The notes: a model not told the origin generated them from the sequence alone. DNA of 64,000 nt from Lineus longissimus (GCF_910592395.1 NC_088316.1:10108001-10172000); one strand, 5' to 3'; shown: positions 1-11,380, numbered from the stretch's first letter. Made by a program: numbers and translations.

Positions 1-800
1 TGTCAATTACTAAATTGTTTGAAACTATATCCAACGTGGCATGAGCAAGACTAGATTATAAGCTATCTCTCAATCAAATGGAAGTTCACTAGAAAACACT
101 GTCAAAATTTGACAACTTCTGTTGAAAACGGCTACCGATTGTATCAAACTCAAGCAATAATGGTAAATTTGAAACCCAATAAACATAAGATTTCACCCAA
201 CATCCGTGAATTAAATTATCCTCACTGAATTTGCTCCGTTTCTTCTTAAATTGAATATTTTGATATTTTTACAATATGTGTGTTTGACTATGTAGAACCT
301 TCACTCAGCAAGGACTAAGTAAATTATCCAGATAATTATTTTTAGGATTTTTAGTTTTGTTTTTACCCTTAACAATTTTTATGAAAAGGTACCCAAATGA
401 TTGACCTCATGGTGTCCTGTTTCCAATCCCCCAATCACCTCATTTTTCCACACATTATCCTGAAGGGAATATTTTCTAATTGAATCTCTAATCACAGAAT
501 TCCGAATTTAGAAATACAGGTAACTCAACCAAACAAGAACTGTAGCTCATCGAATAGAGATAGATAGCCAATTATAACTTTAGAAAAACTCCCAAATGAG
601 AGATTATAGAGGTTTTTACCAATCAAAGTTTCTCAGCCCTTATTGAGTTTAATTTCACTGTATTTCTCTACACTTGCACTTCACAATTGATCCTCCAAAT
701 TAGTATTTCGACTGATCGTCCTTGTAATCGACACTACCTCATGATAAGTCCTCGATAATACGTTTAAGTCTCTGGTTTTGAACGATCACCATCTCAAGAA
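1..800. other. AT-rich region without a gene
   Basis: I see no coding sequence here. It lies beyond the 3' end of the BEL/Pao element on the - strand, so it may include that element's 3' LTR. I could not match it to the sequence beyond 7.2 kb where the other LTR would be. Confidence 0.4.
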
Positions 801-859
801 TTCCTCGTGCTCGACTCAAAGACATCGACGTCACGTCATCACAGCTGGGCTAATCTTCC

Positions 860-1440
860 GTTGGATTTCCAGTGGACAAAGGCGATTCACTGGTCGCAGG
901 AATTCAAACAAAACTTCCATTGCCCTCGAGGCACTTTCTCATTGATCATGATTACAACGTCTCCCACTTGTAGGTTCTTGGTGGGACTCAGCCATTTTCT
1001 TCTGTTGTGAAACAGGGTCAACAATTCCTGTTGCCATCGTCCCCAGAAGTGACACAGGAGTTATTGTACACGGCGCCATCTACGTCTAGGGTTGATTCGT
1101 TCTTCTTCATCGACTGAGGGTGGAGCTAGTTGACCCCCTTGCATCCCAGGTAGGAAGTGTTGGGAGTTAAAGGTAAGGAATCGTTAAGTCAACGCTAGGT
1201 GGTGTAAGTTGTCTGAAAAGACCTTCAGCCTCAACGACGTAGGTGTGCAGTTCCTCATCAGTCACGTCTGCATCTCCTACGATGGTCTTCAGGGCCCGCT
1301 TTGCCGCCTTCACCATTATTCCATTATCAGTAACAACTTCCACCGGAACCGATCATCTACTGGTCATTCATGAAAAGGCCATAAGAAAGCCATCCGTGTC
1401 CATGGAGTATACTAATTCTAGGTGTACCGCTCGGACTTGA
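860..1440 (-). pseudogene. BEL/Pao integrase C-terminal part, decayed
   Basis: Minus-strand translation in broken frames shows the end of the integrase core (a stretch reading MVKAAKRALKTIVGD). After several stops comes a block with FWGRWQQELL and KNLQVGDVVIMINE. In BEL/Pao polyproteins such a block (the DUF5641 type) follows the integrase core, and it typically has HFW.RW...YL and NL.VGD motifs. Stops and frameshifts are present throughout. It continues the pol fragments at higher coordinates and marks the 3' end of coding in this element. Confidence 0.65.
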
Positions 1441-1628
1441 AGGCAAGTAAAGACGGCCAGATACCGCTTTGTTCTGGTAATACCTCGACCATGCTTCGTC
1501 AGCAAGGGTCCAGCAAAATCCATTCCCCCTGTCTTGGCGAATGCTCTCAGAGGGGAGTTTAGTCTAAAACTTGACAAGGGCGCCATTTGCTGGTTCATCG
1601 GCTGTGTATTGCTTATCTTGCATCTCAA
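1368..1628 (-). pseudogene. BEL/Pao integrase core, N-terminal part
   Basis: The open frame carries SPLRAFAKTGGMDFAGPLL and KRYLAVFTCLQVRAVHLEL. The D of GMDFAGP is the first catalytic aspartate of the retroviral-type integrase fold, and the following YLAVFTCL..RAVHLE stretch is typical of BEL/Pao integrases. The frame overlaps the upstream zinc-domain frame by about 65 bases, which shows a frameshift rather than a natural gene boundary. Confidence 0.75.
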
Positions 1629-2529
1629 AACAGGTGTTTTTCACCTCCCGTACTGCTTCTCTTCCTCGAATCACCCAGTACTTTAGTCTTAGCTTGACGA
1701 CGGTGGCATCTCTCCCCAATGGGTGTCCTACATCTCGGTGAGCGTCCTGGATGACTAGTCGACTGGCCTGATGCTTTTTCGGCAAAATAATGGGATATTT
1801 CTCTCCGTCTGTTAGATACTTGACCTTTTCAAGGCGTGATCTCACGCGGAGCAAATCTGATTCTTCGTCGACAGTAGGATTTAGTGGTAGGAGGTGACTC
1901 TTCCGATGTAGTGGTTTTCCAGCCTTGAGTGCAGCTATCTCCTCTCTAAACTCATCCCGTTGAGCAAGGCGAACAACACAATTCTCAGCCTCTTGCTCCT
2001 CTTCTGGGATCAGCTCACTGGCCCATGACTCCAAACCATCTCTGAGTGGTTTCTTCAGAACCCAGGCCCCAAATCGTCTGACAAATCCGATTCTCCTAGT
2101 CAACTTTCGTAAATCACTCCAATTTTCTGGATCAAGGGCAAATGAGGTCTTGTCTTCTCGTTTCTCTATACCAACGAATGTCGGTGATTTCTCTTCCTTA
2201 GCTGTACTGTCAGGTTGAGGCGTCTTCTTCCCAGGCCACTTGTCCTCTTCTTCCTGAAAGAAGCTTGGCCCCTCCCACCATAATCTAGATGTGGCCAACT
2301 CTTCAACACAGGGACCTCTAGAGGCAATGTCAGCCGGATTCTGTTTTGTGGGTACATGCCTCCACTGTTCGCTGCTAGTTTTCTCCTGGATTTCGCCAAC
2401 CCGGTTCGCCACGTAAGGCTTGAATTCTTTTCCTGGGCGACTGATCCAAAATAAGGCATTCCTCGAATCCGTCCAATATGTGACTGGTAAGGATCGAGCA
2501 GTAGGTCCACTTTCCAAGGTTTTCACCAC
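1564..2529 (-). pseudogene. BEL/Pao RNase H end and integrase zinc-binding domain
   Basis: About 320 codons are open. The N-terminal part has the RNase H-type stretch TYWTDSRNALFWI, then KQNPADIASRG and RLWWEGPSFF, which are hallmarks of BEL/Pao polyproteins. The C-terminal half has VRSRLEKVKYL, a histidine pair in AHRDVGHPLGRDATV and a long basic helix leading to a Cys, as in the HHCC integrase zinc domain. The second Cys of the expected C-x2-C pair is missing (the sequence reads CFEMQDKQ), consistent with decay. Confidence 0.85.
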
Positions 2530-2583
2530 TCTCTCTGCAATTCTCGTCCCTAAGACTGCGCGGCATAACTCAAGCCTGACAAT

Positions 2584-3738
2584 TTAGACTGCTTTTAACG
2601 GAGACAGTCTGGTCTTGGCTGGGGATAGTCTGACCACGAGCTGGCCATCTGCTGTCTTCGTTCTGGTGTAAACTGTAGTGGCCAAAGCTTCCTTGGATGC
2701 ATCTCCAAAGACATGAATGTCCGTCTCGTCTCCCACATTCATGCCAAGATGTCGGCTTATCCTTATAGTATCTAGTAGTGGTAGTTCCTTTGTCCATGAC
2801 GACCATTCCTTGGGTAGGTGTTCCTCTAGCGGACTATCCCAATCACCATTTCTGACCCATGCTCGCTGGAAGATGATCCAAGCTCTAATCCTATAGGGAT
2901 CCACTAGACCTAGGGGGTCGAACAGAGAAGTCATACACTTCAAAACACACCTCCTCGTGGCAGGATAAGCTTCTTCTACTGATCTTGGCTTCACGCAAAT
3001 CACATCTTCCTCAGCATTCCATACAATGCCCAATGTCTTCTGAGTAGGGAGCGTCTCCTTCTCATTTATTTCCATGGTAGTTGCTCGATCTTCCTTTGGG
3101 ATATCTTCTACAACTGCTGGGTCATTGGAAAGTATTTTCCTCAGTTTCATGCCTCCTTTTCCAAACATCTCGGTCAACTGACCCACCGTGTCCTTCGCTA
3201 TCTTAGTGGTGCAGCGACTATTCAAGGTATTGTCTACATACATGGCATTGTCCACTGTGTCCTTTGCTTCAGGGTATTTTTCTGCGTGTCTTCTGGTGTG
3301 TTCTTTTATTACTCGGTTAGTTTTGAACGGTGATGAAGCGTCGCCAAATATGGTCCTCTGATACTCAAATACCTCTCCACCCCAGACAACCCTGTAGTAT
3401 TTCCTGTCTTGTTCAGGAAGTCCAATCTGCAAGAACATTTCTGAGATGTCGCCAACGACTGCTATTGGGTAGCGCCTGAACCTCAGAAGGACATCCACCA
3501 GTTCCTTGATTAACTTGGGACCAGGTAATATATTGTCGTTAAGACTAGTTCCTTCAAACTTTGCTTCACAATCAAAGACAATGCGTACCTTGGTCGTTGA
3601 TCGGTTATCGTCTCTCACTGGAAAAATGGGAATCAGGAATCCATCTTTTGGTTCTTGGTCAACAGGTCCACGGTAAGAGGTAACCCTTGCTAACTTGGCT
3701 TTGGATAACAGCCTCACACTTGGCGTAAAACTCAGCAT
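2584..3738 (-). pseudogene. BEL/Pao reverse transcriptase and start of RNase H
   Basis: About 384 codons are open. Recognisable RT blocks are VRIVFDCEAKFEGTSLND, GDISEMFLQIGLPEQD (first catalytic Asp) and YQRTIFGDASSPF. The catalytic box reads MYVDN instead of the usual YVDD, a loss of the second aspartate. The C-terminal part has FDPLGLVDPYRIRAWIIFQ, the linker of BEL elements, and HVFGDASKEALATTVYTR, the start of RNase H. The frame overlaps the protease frame by about 80 bases. As written this RT should be inactive. Confidence 0.9.
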
Positions 3739-4459
3739 CTCGCCTCTTCAGGTTAGTTTCCATTTTCTCCTGTCGGCGCACCACAGCATTCCTTTTGTTG
3801 GGTAGTCGTGGCTCATTGTGTCTCCAAGGGGTCTTCACTTGATACATTCCTCCCTCAAATCTCATTGATTTGACGACTTTCTCTTCCGCCATTAGTTCAT
3901 CGGGAGTAAACGTTGCTCCAAGCTTGGATCCATTTTGAGTTTGACCCATTAATCCAATGGCATCCAGCTCCCATATTTTCTTCACCACAGTCTTTAACTC
4001 GGTTGTTTCATCCACCATGTGACTTGCGTATGTAAAATTGGTTTGGTTCTCCTCCCCTTGTGCGTCTTCAGTAACTGGCCCTATGCAGGTCCAGCCCAGG
4101 GGATTTGAACGTGCCAACTGTTTTCCTTCCGGCTCATCTTCGTCTGTGATTTCCCTTAGTGATCTGTGGAAATGGGCATGCCGATTGCCGATCAAGATAC
4201 CTATTCTCTTCTTGCGGGGTTGTGTCGGAAAGGGTACTTCAGCCAAGTGCTCCCAATTTTCCGCCTTTTTACTCCAATCTACAACGGGTGCATTGCCGAC
4301 CAATGTGGGGTGTGTACAAATGCTTGGGATTTCAAATTTCTCCTGTTGTTCTACTCCCTGGATAGCGAGACCTTCAACTTCCATGGTACTATATTCCTCA
4401 ACCTTATCTCCAAATACCATAGACAATCTCTTCGACCGTTTGAGCACCGGCAAGTTCAA
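3659..4459 (-). pseudogene. BEL/Pao aspartic protease region and RT lead-in
   Basis: About 266 codons are open. The sequence has IGILIGNRHAHFHRSLREI, followed by SNPLGWTCIGPV. These correspond to the IGxDH/N...LGWxxxG module of the DUF1758-type protease region in BEL/Pao polyproteins. It continues into the RT N-terminus with ELMAEEKVVKSMRF..G.YQVKTPWR. The protease active-site DSG lies upstream in another frame and was not cleanly located. It sits between the gag zinc knuckles and the RT. Confidence 0.75.
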
Positions 4460-4565
4460 CCATAAGCTAAGTCTTCATGCAAGTAACTCTCCGACGACCC
4501 ATCGTCTAACATGGCGTAGGTTTGTACCAACTTGTTGTTGTGTCTCAACAGCACTGGGATGGTTC

Positions 4566-5533
4566 TCAGGGAAACATGGCCAACAACATTGACTTGGACT
4601 TGGTCTGATTTCCCCTTATCATCACCATCGCTTGGGGAGATGTTTTAGGTTGAGTCTGTTGAGTACCATTAGACGCAGGAGGATTCTTTTTCTTCAGTGG
4701 GAAGTTTCCTGCCTTTTGTTTATTGGACGTTTCATGGCCTTTTCCGGCGAACGGTTTGTTGTTGACTTCTTTACTCAGCAAGGGGTGGTGTGGACTCTTA
4801 TCATCTCCCTTTTTCCCACAATCTACTGCCATATGTTTTGGTTCCAGACATAGCCTGCATAGTCCCTTTTTCTTGACTATGAACCATCTACCACCAAGTG
4901 ACATTCCTTTGAACTGATTGCAATTCGGGACTCTTTGATTCTGGTTACAAACTAGGCAACTGACATCTCCTGGTGAAGCAAATGTTCTGGTTGATTTTTG
5001 CCAAGGCTTCTTCTCTTTGTCATAGCTGTAGTTGCCATTCTTCTCAGAAAACCTGTATGCCGTCTCAATCCCAGATACTGCTTCTTTTACCATCCTTTTC
5101 ATCTCGACAAGGTTGTCTAGCCAATCACTCATGGATTCTACGGAGTTAGTCTTCTGGTTCTGTCTCTGCCACATGTAATATTGCAGTAGTTCTGTCTCTG
5201 GGATCTGGTTTTAACAACCGTATAGGTCATCCCATCCCCTAGTTCACTTTGACGTCCTACTGACTCCATAAAGCTGATTGAAGTGTTCAAACAGTTCAGC
5301 AGTGCCTTCAATTTCTGGGTTTTTCCTTTGCCGTCATCATTCATCTTCTGGAATTGGGAGAGATTCTCTAGGAGTCGTTGACCCTCACGTTTCTCTGTGC
5401 CATGCTCTCTTTCAAGACGTTTAAGAGCTTCCGCGTACTGACTGGCAGTGAACGACGGTAGGTCTTGTATCAGCAATTTAGCTTTCCCAGTTAAAGCTCC
5501 TCTTAGTCTCAACATCTTCTCCTCAACATCCAT
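4566..5533 (-). pseudogene. BEL/Pao gag: capsid-like part and zinc knuckles
   Basis: Two overlapping frames (5533-5138 and 5174-4566) make up this part. The first has LRGALTGKAKLLIQDLP and YAEALKRLEREHGTEKR, the capsid-like region typical of BEL gag (DUF1759 type). The second has CLVCNQNQRVPNC and LCRLCLEPKHMAVDC. These are Cys-rich nucleocapsid-type knuckles, the second being CCHC-like (C-x2-C-x4-H-x4-C). A frameshift near 5150 separates the two. Together they would package the element RNA in the parent element. Confidence 0.75.
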
Positions 5534-5722
5534 TCCAGTCTTTTCTACTGCTACATTGAAGGTTGCTTTCCATGCCCCGTAGTCTGATACCTTGCCGTTA
5601 AACTTCTCTAGATATATCTTCGTCAGATGACCTATTCTGTCATGTCTGCTTTGTCGATTATAGCTCTGGTATTGATGAAGAAGGGTCGTCGGTTGTATTG
5701 CTGTTCCAAGACCTGCATTAGT

Positions 5723-6670
5723 TTACAGGGTCTGCGACTGTAAATCTCCAGGATCAACCTCCCAAGGTTTTGCCCCTGTCATGGAAACATTGGGGACAAT
5801 TCTAGCTGGTGTGGACGTCTGTTCCTGAACTATCGGTGGCCTAGCCTCTCGTATCGTAGTCATAGATCTCGGGGTGGAATTCTGCCAAAGAACTCTAGGA
5901 TCCCTGTGTTCATTGTAGTAGGCTCCGGTTGACGTCGTCATCATACCTGTGACTCCTGACCCTCCATCTCCATAACAGACTCCTCTAGGCCCTATCACCC
6001 TACCCGTGACTCCAGATTCCCCTGGACATAGTTACCATATCCGCGACTGCCGATTCCTCTTCTCTGTAACGGCCTCCAGATGGCGTTGTCAACATACCCA
6101 TCACTCCAGTCTCCCTCTTCATGACATCCCGGTAACGGACTCCCGATTGCATTCCTGTTGTACCTGTAATCGGACTCCAGATGGCGTTGTCACCTTACCC
6201 GTGACTCCAGGCCCAACATCCATGACATTACGGTAACATACTCCCGATTGCATTCCTGTTGTTCCTGTGACTAAAGGTTCCACATTATGACCATATCGGA
6301 CTCCAGATGGCGTTGTCACCTTACCCGTGACTCCAGGCTCCACATTTTGTCTGTAATGGACTTCAGTTGGCTTCCTATCTCCAACATCAGGTATCTCCTT
6401 CTGCGTTTCCATCTGCCTTGCATTCTTCCCAGTAACTTTGAGGTGCAACTTGCGATATACAGAAGAAGATTTTGTTGACATTGTCCCCATCACTGGAGCT
6501 TCCCGGAGTTCACGAAGCCGCATCAACTCAAGGTCCATCTTTTCTTCATACGCCTGTATTTCCTCCAACATCCGATCTTCGGTGCCTGTTTCTCGGTCAA
6601 ATGTCTCCAAGGCTTCGATAATATTGTTTTGTTTCCGAAGGACATTATCTTCCGATAGGTCGAGTGTCAT
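5723..6670 (-). pseudogene. BEL/Pao gag N-terminal region with tandem repeats
   Basis: The frame 6670-6119 begins with a charged helical stretch (MTDLS..NVLRKQNNIIEALETF-like, many E/K). It then runs into repeated units with VTGKVTTPSGVR and TGMQSGVCYRN. The repeats continue in the next frame (5998-5723, GPRGVCYGDGGSGVTGMM). The function of the repeats is unknown. They sit between the gag N-terminus and the capsid-like region. The frame breaks within the repeats, as expected from slippage or unequal exchange. Confidence 0.55.
5930..6370. repeat. Tandem repeats inside BEL gag
   Basis: The stretch is made of diverged units of roughly 50-110 bases. The recurring pieces are ACTCCAGATGGCGTTGTCAC, TTACCCGTGACTCCAG and ACTCCCGATTGCATTCCTGT. 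The units translate in several frames, which explains the frame changes in the gag region. Confidence 0.7.
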
Positions 6671-6682
6671 CGCGTGCCTGTC

Positions 6683-7156
6683 TTACGAAACAGCCTTGCT
6701 ATACTTTGAAATTGCCTGGGTAACTGCCGCTTTGTATCCACTAACCACCCTTCGTTTTGTCGGTTTTCGTTGAGTCGTGTCTGTTATCTCAATATCAGCC
6801 TCACGCTGCTCCTGTTTGAAGTTCAGCAGGTTTCTGGTAGTCAATGCAGAAATATTCCCCGACATCATGCCTAGCCCTGACCTGCCGGGGTTTATCATGA
6901 ATACTGATGCTTGTGGATTTTGAAGTTCATCTGGCACCTTTGGTCTACCATCAGTAACGCCCTCGGTCTCCGGTGACCGGTCACCCTTGGTCTCCGGCAA
7001 CTGATCACCCTCGGTCTCCGATGACTGGTCACCCTTGGTCTCCGGCCAGGTCCCTTCGCCCCGTAGGCCTACATCTGCTGCAGCAGGTGAACTGTCTTCG
7101 ACTTCAACATCCCTAGGCCTTGGGCTTTGTGGCTGTGATGGGTCTACATCCTCCAC
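6683..7156 (-). pseudogene. BEL/Pao gag N-terminal acidic segment
   Basis: About 157 codons are open. The sequence is rich in E, D, P and G, with short repeats of the type ETKGDQ/ETEGDQ, and then a basic stretch (TTQRKPTKRRVVSGYKAA). I recognise no domain. The frame is open upstream to a stop near 7215 without an ATG, so the true start has been lost or lies in another frame. The position next to the gag repeats makes it the N-terminus of the BEL polyprotein. Confidence 0.45.
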
Positions 7157-7199
7157 ATCATTACCACCAGTAGTCTTCCCTCCACCAATACGTGCCTCT

Positions 7200-8390
7200 A
7201 TCTTATTATTTCGTATGTCTCAGGCCTAGCAAATCACATGTATGTACGTACAGCGGGACTGCAGCTGGTTTCATTTGGTTCTATATTCGCTGTACACACA
7301 CATGCATTGATACACGTACACCTCTTGTGATCATGGAATGTTCGAGTTTTTACCGTCACTTCAATCATCAATTGTTCGTTTCTAATTGTTTTTAAAGTTC
7401 TTTCTTCCGTTTCCCGTAAGTCTTTAATACTTTAACTACACTTCTGCTACCACAATGTTCATTAGGAACGATAAGAAACGTATTTTGTCATGATTAAATC
7501 GGCTTATATTTCGTCAGCTTCTTCTTTCTACAATAGCGTTGTTGCAATCGCCGAATTCCGGTTGGGCCATAAGGTGGCCGAAGACAAACTAACTTTTCTC
7601 CCCAACATGATCCTTTTTAAAATAGACATGCAAGTACTGAGTTATTATTAACCAAATACAAACAAACTGTGAACAAGATGTAATTTGTGGGCATAGACTG
7701 CAAAGAAATTGAAAATAGCAAAGGAAAATAAATCATCCCGAAGTTGTGGGCAACGCTAAGCTGGTTCTAGTTTAATCATCTTCCTTCTAGAATGTCTATA
7801 ATGAAACCAATAAATAGATCAATGATATTTTTTGGCCAATTTAATTACTAGTAAATTGAATTTTCAAAAGTATATTTTAGAATGATTTAGGTAACGACTT
7901 AATCAATCATTTGGAACGAAGTGAAATTTATTCAGTTATATCATCAAGTGTATTTTGTAAATTCGTCCTTGTCCCGTCTATAACTGACCAAGATAAATAC
8001 TATTAAATATTCTACCCGAGTAATGATAATAGGCCTACCTTTGCCTGCCCCGACTGACCCCACACCAACATACACTCAGCTGGCCGCTTTTTACGTCTTT
8101 TAGCCGCACAACTGCTGTTATAATAATATGTAAACCGTTTCTCAGGCGTCCACGATAGTCTCCACGTTTCCGATGCTGACCCTCGCACCGAAAATCAGGT
8201 ATTTGGGTCGGCTTAAGGAACTCCAACCTTCCATTAGATTTATGACTGCCCTATAAGTAAAAGACAGGATAAAAGCACTACCTGAAACGCGGCTTAATGT
8301 TACCATTAACATAGATATTTTAAAGGTACCTTCTTGATATGCCCTGCTCTTAAAGTGACCGTCATCAAGATGCCATTAGCCCCATTGGAA
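7200..8390. other. Intergenic, no gene seen
   Basis: The region is AT-rich. The 5' LTR of the BEL element should lie here if it survives, but no terminal TG...CA pair or matching copy was found. A short open frame at 8035-8226 has no recognisable features. Confidence 0.35.
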
Positions 8391-8394
8391 CTAT

Positions 8395-8700
8395 ATTATG
8401 CTTTATGATATAGGCGCCTGGATGGGGGAGCGGGATGTTGTCAGGGCTTTCCACCAGTTTAGAAGGGGTGGGGTGGTGACAAAAGGGCTCTCCACCAGTC
8501 TGGGGCCGGTAGGGGGTGGTGCAAAAGGGTTCGTCACTACTCTGGGGGTTGGGGTCAAAAGGGCTCTCCACCAGTCTGGGGCCGGTAGGCGGTTGCGTCA
8601 ATTGGGTTCTTCACCAGTCTTGGGGTGGGGGTCAAAAGGGCTCTCCACTTGTCTATACTGGAGGGAGTGGATGGAGTCAAAAGGGCCCTACTTCCCATTC
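8395..8700. repeat. G-rich degenerate minisatellite
   Basis: About five diverged units of roughly 48 bases contain CAAAAGGGCTCTCCACCAGT and CTGGGGCCGGTAGG. Long poly-G runs follow at about 8720-8730 and 8930-8946. The open frames across it on both strands are by-products of the repeat. Confidence 0.75.
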
Positions 8701-8959
8701 GTAGGCCTATGTTTTTTTTTGGGGGGGGGGCTGCTATATGAAATGGCCTGTGGTTATATACTGCATGTATCAGAAACAAATAGCAAATAGCCTGATCACT
8801 CGGTGGTATACATGTAGGCCTTTGACCTGTTTCCGGTATAGGACGGGGGTGGAGGGGGGGGGGTAATGACAAGAGGGACAACTTTTCACTGTTTTGCTGA
8901 CACTGAGTTGTGGTTGAGATGGTGTTGGGGAGGGGGGGGGGGGGGGTGCTGACCATGTC

Positions 8960-10343
8960 CTACATGGGATCCTATATACATCACTGCCTCATAATCAATT
9001 AAATCACGCTATTCAATCGACACCACCCATACACTCCTCAAGGTAAACTCTCTTCTAACATGTCCAAGGCAGGGGTACCATGCTTGATATATAATAATTA
9101 TGGTGGTGTACCCAATAATTTGTTGTTTTGTACTACCCCATCTCAACATACCTGCACCAAGGGTAATTTGCTAGTAAATGATATTTCCAACGTCTCAAAC
9201 CTCATTCCTCACATACAGTTTTATATACATGTACAAATCAACGAAATTTCTATATGTTCCCCTAATCGTCTAGAAAACAGTTCCGCAAAACAGATCAGAT
9301 ATCGGTAGAGTTTTAAAGTGTGGCTCCTGGGTAATGACTTTTGCCACCTCGACCCTTTATTCGCTGAAAACTTACGTTGTTGCACAGAAAAACCGGGATT
9401 TGTCGCAAAGGTCTAATATTCCTGATGTGTTCATTGAAAATTTAAAAGTTTCTAATGGAGTATTAAAACACATACAGAGTATAAATTACAGCAATGATGT
9501 TGCGTAGACTGATTTATAAATTCTATACATATAAGGCCAGGTTTCAGTGAACTTGCATGTCTACTGACGTCAATCACGGAATGTTTATTCTTGACTATTC
9601 AACTGAGCCTGTGGAAATTTTTTTCCGTTAACCCACCCCCAGTGGGGGATTAATTAGGCGAAAAATACAATTTTTTTCAGTAAGTATGTTTCATTCACCT
9701 TGTAACACAATGCCTTGTAATGTCTGGCCATTTCTTTGCTAGATTTACTACAGAAACATGTAAAATAGTATGTCTACTTGTGTTTTAGGCAATAAAGTCT
9801 CATATTTTACCATTTTGGATGTTTTACAATAACTGCTAAAATGTCATCATCAAAAAACAGTTCAAAATACTGCACTTATCATCCTTACCGACAACATTAG
9901 CATTCAACCCTGGTACAGCAGTAAACTGAAACCTGTCATTTTCTGTCCAAGGAGGTTGATTTTGAATTACCCGCGCTTGAACTTGGTTGCCACGGCTACC
10001 ACCTAGCAGATGCCCGCCATTACCATCACTGATCCAAAAGATTGACATCCAGAACACGCCTCACCTTTTGTGGCGCTGCAATTTCCGGGAAATTGCCGAC
10101 AGTGCTGCCACACCTCATTAAAACTTGAGACTAAACATCGACGAACTTCGAGGAATCCTCATTGACGATCATGGTGTTGCATAGAACTGATATGACTACT
10201 AGAAAATAATTACAACAGTATGACGAGATATCTCGTCGTACCCAGTAGCGGTGCACATGTGCATGACAAGATATCTCGTCCTGCACAGTTAGGTGGTCCC
10301 AGCAACCAACTGCAATAATACACCTCTTTTAATTTTTGCGCAG
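8960..10343. other. Intergenic or intronic sequence upstream of the channel exons
   Basis: No exon of the channel gene was recognised here, although the gene must extend upstream. Two copies of a near-palindrome centred on GATATC stand at 10222-10237 (GACGAGATATCTCGTC) and 10265-10280 (GACAAGATATCTCGTC), just before the exon. Confidence 0.4.
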
Positions 10344-10466
10344 AATACCTTTACTGCGCGAATGGTGTTCTATCAAGTCAGTAATGTTTTTTGGCACAGA
10401 AAAAAACCGAAAACGCGTTCGCATATTGACACAATGCCAGAAGAGAAACTATCATTTGAAATACAT
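10344..10466 (+). CDS. Cys-loop ligand-gated ion channel, probable penultimate exon (M3-M4 loop)
   Basis: This is a 123-base open exon (41 codons). A pyrimidine-rich acceptor ending GCGCAG precedes it and an ATACAT|GTAAGT donor follows. In the frame that joins the last exon it reads ARMVFYQVSNVFWHRKKPK and then a polar stretch. In this receptor family a basic FRKK-like segment follows M3 and opens the cytoplasmic M3-M4 loop, which fits. The intron to the next exon is 107 bases. The exon call rests on splice signals and frame continuity, not on strong residue conservation, so it is less certain than the last exon. Confidence 0.55.
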
Positions 10467-10573
10467 GTAAGTCATAAGTCAGGTATCATACAAGATTCAA
10501 AGTACAAATATACAACTCGCACAACACCGGTAGTTTACGTGATAATTACCATCCTTCCTTCTTTTCATTTCAG

Positions 10574-10852
10574 CCATTAATTGAGATGAATAAGGTGGAC
10601 AGTTTACCGCTGGATGTAACTCATTATTCATCAGACAATGAACTCAAAGAGAGAATGCGGCACAGTAGGGAACGTCCTTGCTCAGCTATTGGTGGTCACA
10701 TTGTAGTGAGGCCCCCGAAAGATGGCGAGTCTTGGCGATTCTTAAAAAACAACTCAAGTGCCGAACGTATTGACTATGTTTCAAGGATTCTATTCCCTTT
10801 AACGTTTGTGTTTTTCAACGCCACCTATTGGCTGTATTATCTACCGAATTGA
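10574..10852 (+). CDS. Cys-loop ligand-gated ion channel, terminal exon with M4
   Basis: The exon starts after a strong pyrimidine tract ending TTTCAG at 10573 and runs to a TGA at 10850-10852. It begins PLIEMNKVDSLPLD in the frame used. The final 30 residues include SSAERIDYVSRILFPLTFVF and then FNATYWLYYL. This is the M4 signature of GABA-A/glycine-receptor-like anion channels (IDxxSRxxFPxxFxxFNxxYW). The rest is the variable cytoplasmic loop, with charged and serine-rich stretches (RMRHSRERP). Such subunits form pentameric plasma-membrane channels gated by a small neurotransmitter. The ligand and ion preference cannot be read from this exon. The ligand-binding domain and M1-M3 are not seen in the window. 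Confidence 0.85.
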   Translation, partial: PLIEMNKVDSLPLDVTHYSSDNELKERMRHSRERPCSAIGGHIVVRPPKDGESWRFLKNNSSAERIDYVSRILFPLTFVFFNATYWLYYLPN

Positions 10853-11380
10853 AGCGTCGGGTTTAAACGTACATTTAGAAGTATTTAAGTGTAGGTTTTT
10901 TACGGTATGCAAGTTGAAAGGCAACAATACGTTTATTTCCCCTCCCGGGTAAGGCCTATCGACCCCCATGAAAGTTATTTCACAGGGGTCGAGATTATCA
11001 AGGATATCAAGATTTGCCTTGATAACCCTTCGATAAGTAGAACAATGAGAATTAAGGCTTAGGTGTGAGTGGGCTTTGTTTAAAGATATATACTGTGTTC
11101 ATGACTAGGCCTGAATTATTTTAAAACCAGTTCACTGTCGAGTATTTTTCCTTACTGACCAACCTGTGTCGAGAAGTGAGTTTTCAAAATTTCCAGGTCT
11201 TAACTTCACCAGGATACCAGGTGCGTGGTCTTAAAACCAGTAAAACCTCACTTGCAGGATTTGAATGGCGATATAATTTACCCACACTTTCATCACGAGC
11301 TCCGTTTTGCCATGATTTTCAAGGTAGCACATATTTTCACAATTTTCGGTAAGTTCCTGTGGTTTAATCCGGTTCTGCTT
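10853..11380. other. 3' flank of the channel gene
   Basis: This should hold the 3' untranslated region. I see no clear AATAAA close to the stop codon. No other gene is visible. Confidence 0.4.

Larger units (their letters stand above)
800..7190 (-). mobile_element. BEL/Pao LTR retrotransposon, decayed copy 1
   Basis: Reading on the minus strand, the order is gag-like repeats, zinc knuckles, aspartic protease, reverse transcriptase, RNase H, integrase zinc domain, integrase core and the C-terminal integrase-associated domain. That is the BEL/Pao order. The open frames change register at least five times, so no full polyprotein can be made. No LTR pair was recognised: the sequences at 1-800 and 7200-8000 do not obviously match. 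The element is old or degenerate. The parts are listed separately. Confidence 0.85.

Noticed and set aside
8398-8956. Open frames on both strands over the G-rich region
   Set aside because: They follow the minisatellite period and have no domain, splice sites or start context.
10293-10580. Single 95-codon gene ending before the channel exon
   Set aside because: The frame runs across a splice acceptor, donor and intron; the exon interpretation explains it better.
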